Shown here one piece after another: positions 41,160 to 42,559 of a stretch of 42,559 bases of DNA. The translations under genes and the position numbers were made by a program. Every line of letters begins with the position of its first letter. The first letter of the stretch is position 1. This DNA comes from JANLYQ01 sp031365725 (lineage in GTDB: Bacteria; Actinomycetota; Actinomycetes; JACCUZ01): the NCBI GenBank assembly GCA_031365725.1, contig JANLYQ010000061.1, positions 1 to 42,559 on the forward strand, in the 5' to 3' direction. The notes below the pieces were generated by a model, which searched no databases, was not told where the DNA came from, and was given only the letters and a program-made list of their open reading frames with translations.

Positions 41160-41366
41160 CTACTGCGACCCCGTCGATGGTGAGGGTGCCCGCTCCCCGG
41201 CGTACTGCCCGAGATGCTCCATCAGCCGAAGACGGCTGTAGCGCCACTCACGGCCCACCTTCCGCCCCGGCAACCGCCCCTCACGTGATTCCTTGAGCAC
41301 CGTCTGCAGGCTGACTTTGAGCAGGGCCGCCGCTTCAGCGGCGGACAGGACATCGTCGTCATTCAT
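41160..41366 (-). CDS. Excisionase-type helix-turn-helix protein
   Basis: A 68-residue protein with a MerR/excisionase-type HTH (about residues 6-55): LSAAEAAALLKVSLQTVLKE then GRLPGRKVGREWRYSRLRL. Such proteins act as recombination directionality factors or small regulators. It is on the opposite side of the tRNA from the integrase, so it may be a chromosomal regulator rather than part of the element. The ATG lacks a strong ribosome site. Confidence 0.75.
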   Translation of the reverse strand: MNDDDVLSAAEAAALLKVSLQTVLKESREGRLPGRKVGREWRYSRLRLMEHLGQYAGERAPSPSTGSQ

Positions 41367-41633
41367 GTCAGCATCGTGGCCCCTCGCCGTCTGAATGCCG
41401 CCGCGTCATCCACAGCAACTCGTTGACGTCTGCCCTCTGCAAGATCCACCGAGTCGATGAGAATCCTCCGGTGTCTCTGGTCACCATCGATCACAGGAGC
41501 GACGTCTACCGCCGTCGGCGGTCGACCCCCTTCGCCATAGCGGCCGCCGTCGATGGGCCCCGGTCGGGCCGCATCGACGAGGCCGGCCCGCGGTAGCGTT
41601 TGAGGGGCTGCCGCTCGCCTGAGGGGCAGCCAT
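41367..41633. other. Gap left of tRNA-Ser with no supported gene
   Basis: This 267-bp gap holds the presumed promoters of the HTH gene and the tRNA. I see no credible ORF and no clear repeat; short open frames overlap the tRNA and lack family features. Confidence 0.4.
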
Positions 41634-41718
41634 GGCGGGGTCGCCTAGTGGCCGATGGCATGCGCCTTGAAAGCGCACAACGGGAGACCGTTCGTGGGTT
41701 CGAATCCCACCCCCGCCG
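41634..41718 (+). tRNA. tRNA-Ser (anticodon UGA)
   Basis: The acceptor arm GGCGGGG (41634-41640) pairs with CCCCGCC (41711-41717). The anticodon stem-loop is TGCGC-CTTGAAA-GCGCA, giving anticodon UGA. A long variable arm (class II) and a T-arm GTGGG-TTCGAAT-CCCAC follow. The discriminator base is G at 41718 and CCA is not encoded. It is a plausible attachment target for the adjacent integrase. Confidence 0.95.
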
Positions 41719-41826
41719 CCGAGTGGGAGACGCATTTCCGCAGGTCAGCGGCATGATCGCCAGGTATAAACCCGTCGGCCGGGTCACGTCTGGGGGTCGG
41801 CTGACCGGCTCGACTGCACAAAAACT

Positions 41827-42559
41827 TCACAACGCCTCCGAAATTATCCGAGTCAGTAGCGCAGACGCGTCGCGGATCGCGGCGTCTTGAGAGTGCGCGT
41901 AGACGCGCAAGGTAAAGGCCGGGTCGGCGTGGCCGGCCCACGCAGCCACCACGGCGAGTGGGACCCCATTGAGGGACATCAACGTCAGTGCTGTGTGGCG
42001 CACATCGTGCAGTCGAATCGTTCGCAGCCCTGCCGCCTTGGTGAGCTGCCGGAACATTTTGCTGTACTTGTCCGGCGCGATGGGTGTGCCGACTTCATCA
42101 ACGACAACGACGTCACTGACGCTGACCGTCGTGCCGATGAGTGCAGTCTCGGCATCGCGTAGTCGCCTGAACTCTGCGAACGCCTCGACCAGATGCGTGT
42201 CCAGCGGGAGCGTCCGCCGTCCGCGGGAGGTCTTCGGTTCGCTGACGATGACGCCGTGACCGTGCACGGGTACTCGTGTCTGACGGATGCGTAGATGTGG
42301 TCGCGCCGAGTCCAGGTCCACGTCCTGCCAGCGCAGGCCTAGTACCTCGCCGCGACGCAAGCCAAGGAGAGTTCAGAGCCAAGCGATGCGCAGTCGCTCG
42401 CCGGCAACGGCCCGTTCGAACTGGCGGACCTCGGCCAAGGTCCAGGTCGTCGTCTCTTGGTGCACCTGACGCGGCCTCTGCACGAGGCTAGCGACATTAC
42501 GCATGATCAAGCCCTGTCGAGCGGCGTCCCCCAAGGCCTGCTGCAGCACGTTGAGGGTG
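41827..42559 (-). pseudogene. Tyrosine integrase interrupted by an in-frame stop (partial)
   Basis: The catalytic domain downstream of the break keeps R (LRRGEVLGLRWQDVD), the HxxR box (LHDVRHTALTLM), GHADP and the nucleophile Tyr in LRVYAHSQ. At 42373-42375 an in-frame TGA interrupts IAWL-stop-TLLGLRRGE, where relatives have a sense codon. The same frame continues upstream through TLAEVRQFERAV to the window edge, so it is one gene with a nonsense change, not two. The N-terminus is outside the window. It lies 108 bp from the tRNA-Ser 3' end, typical for an integrated element. Confidence 0.88.

Noticed and set aside
41160..41366. Excisionase of the tRNA-Ser element
   Set aside because: It lies on the other side of the tRNA from the integrase, outside the presumed element, so membership is not supported.

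Overview
The window is high-GC DNA from an actinomycete. The evidence is very GC-rich third codon positions, GTG starts with 1-4 bp gene overlaps, a bacterial proteasome activator ending in GQYL, a complete conservon (histidine kinase, roadblock, DUF742, Ras-like GTPase), a CsoR copper sensor and promoter -10 boxes placed for leaderless transcription. A Micrococcales / Intrasporangiaceae-like host is a reasonable guess but is inference only.

Layout. 1-8.2 kb: larB-larC (nickel-pincer cofactor synthesis), a DUF4446 protein, pheA, then a minus-strand membrane/lipid group (YihY, diacylglycerol-kinase-like, two PAP2 phosphatases, AIM24). 8.3-11.7 kb: serS with a threonine-aldolase-like enzyme and a flippase-like membrane protein, all overlapping. 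11.7-16.5 kb: stand-alone TrpB2, a HAD phosphatase, the proteasome activator Bpa, a double-GNAT enzyme and a VapBC-type toxin-antitoxin pair. 16.7-20.9 kb: PadR / ABC ATPase / FtsX-type permease operon. 20.9-26.7 kb: surface and signalling block with two SipW-type secreted proteins, a secreted subtilisin-like protease with an array of 18 evenly spaced tryptophans, a 28-codon ORF, a strong terminator and a GAF-GGDEF-EAL protein. 26.7-33.5 kb: quinone oxidoreductase, the conservon cvnABCD and an MpaB-type oxygenase. 33.7-36.9 kb: ykoEDC-type ECF transporter under a TPP riboswitch. 37-41.1 kb: anti-sigma-type ATPase, then csoR-copZ-copA-GNAT copper operon. 41.2-42.6 kb: excisionase-like HTH gene, tRNA-Ser(UGA) and a tyrosine integrase broken by an in-frame stop, the left edge of an integrated element continuing beyond the window.

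The strongest unexplained signal is not a protein. Three separate families of palindromic intergenic repeats each occur twice in 42.5 kb: family A (84 bp; 77-152 and 32431-32514), family B (88 bp with identical internal geometry; 3749-3836 and 33574-33661) and family C (about 68 bp; 16634-16701 and 35967-36034). All six copies lie at or just after the stop codon of a gene and, within each family, both copies have the same orientation relative to that gene. Family C ends at the same base of the stop codon in both cases, and a family A copy supplies the larC stop codon. They look like 3'-end hairpin elements (terminator, mRNA-end protector or small mobile palindromes). Short tandem repeats inside coding regions (larC, a GNAT gene, cvnA, cvnC, the protease) are a second recurring theme.
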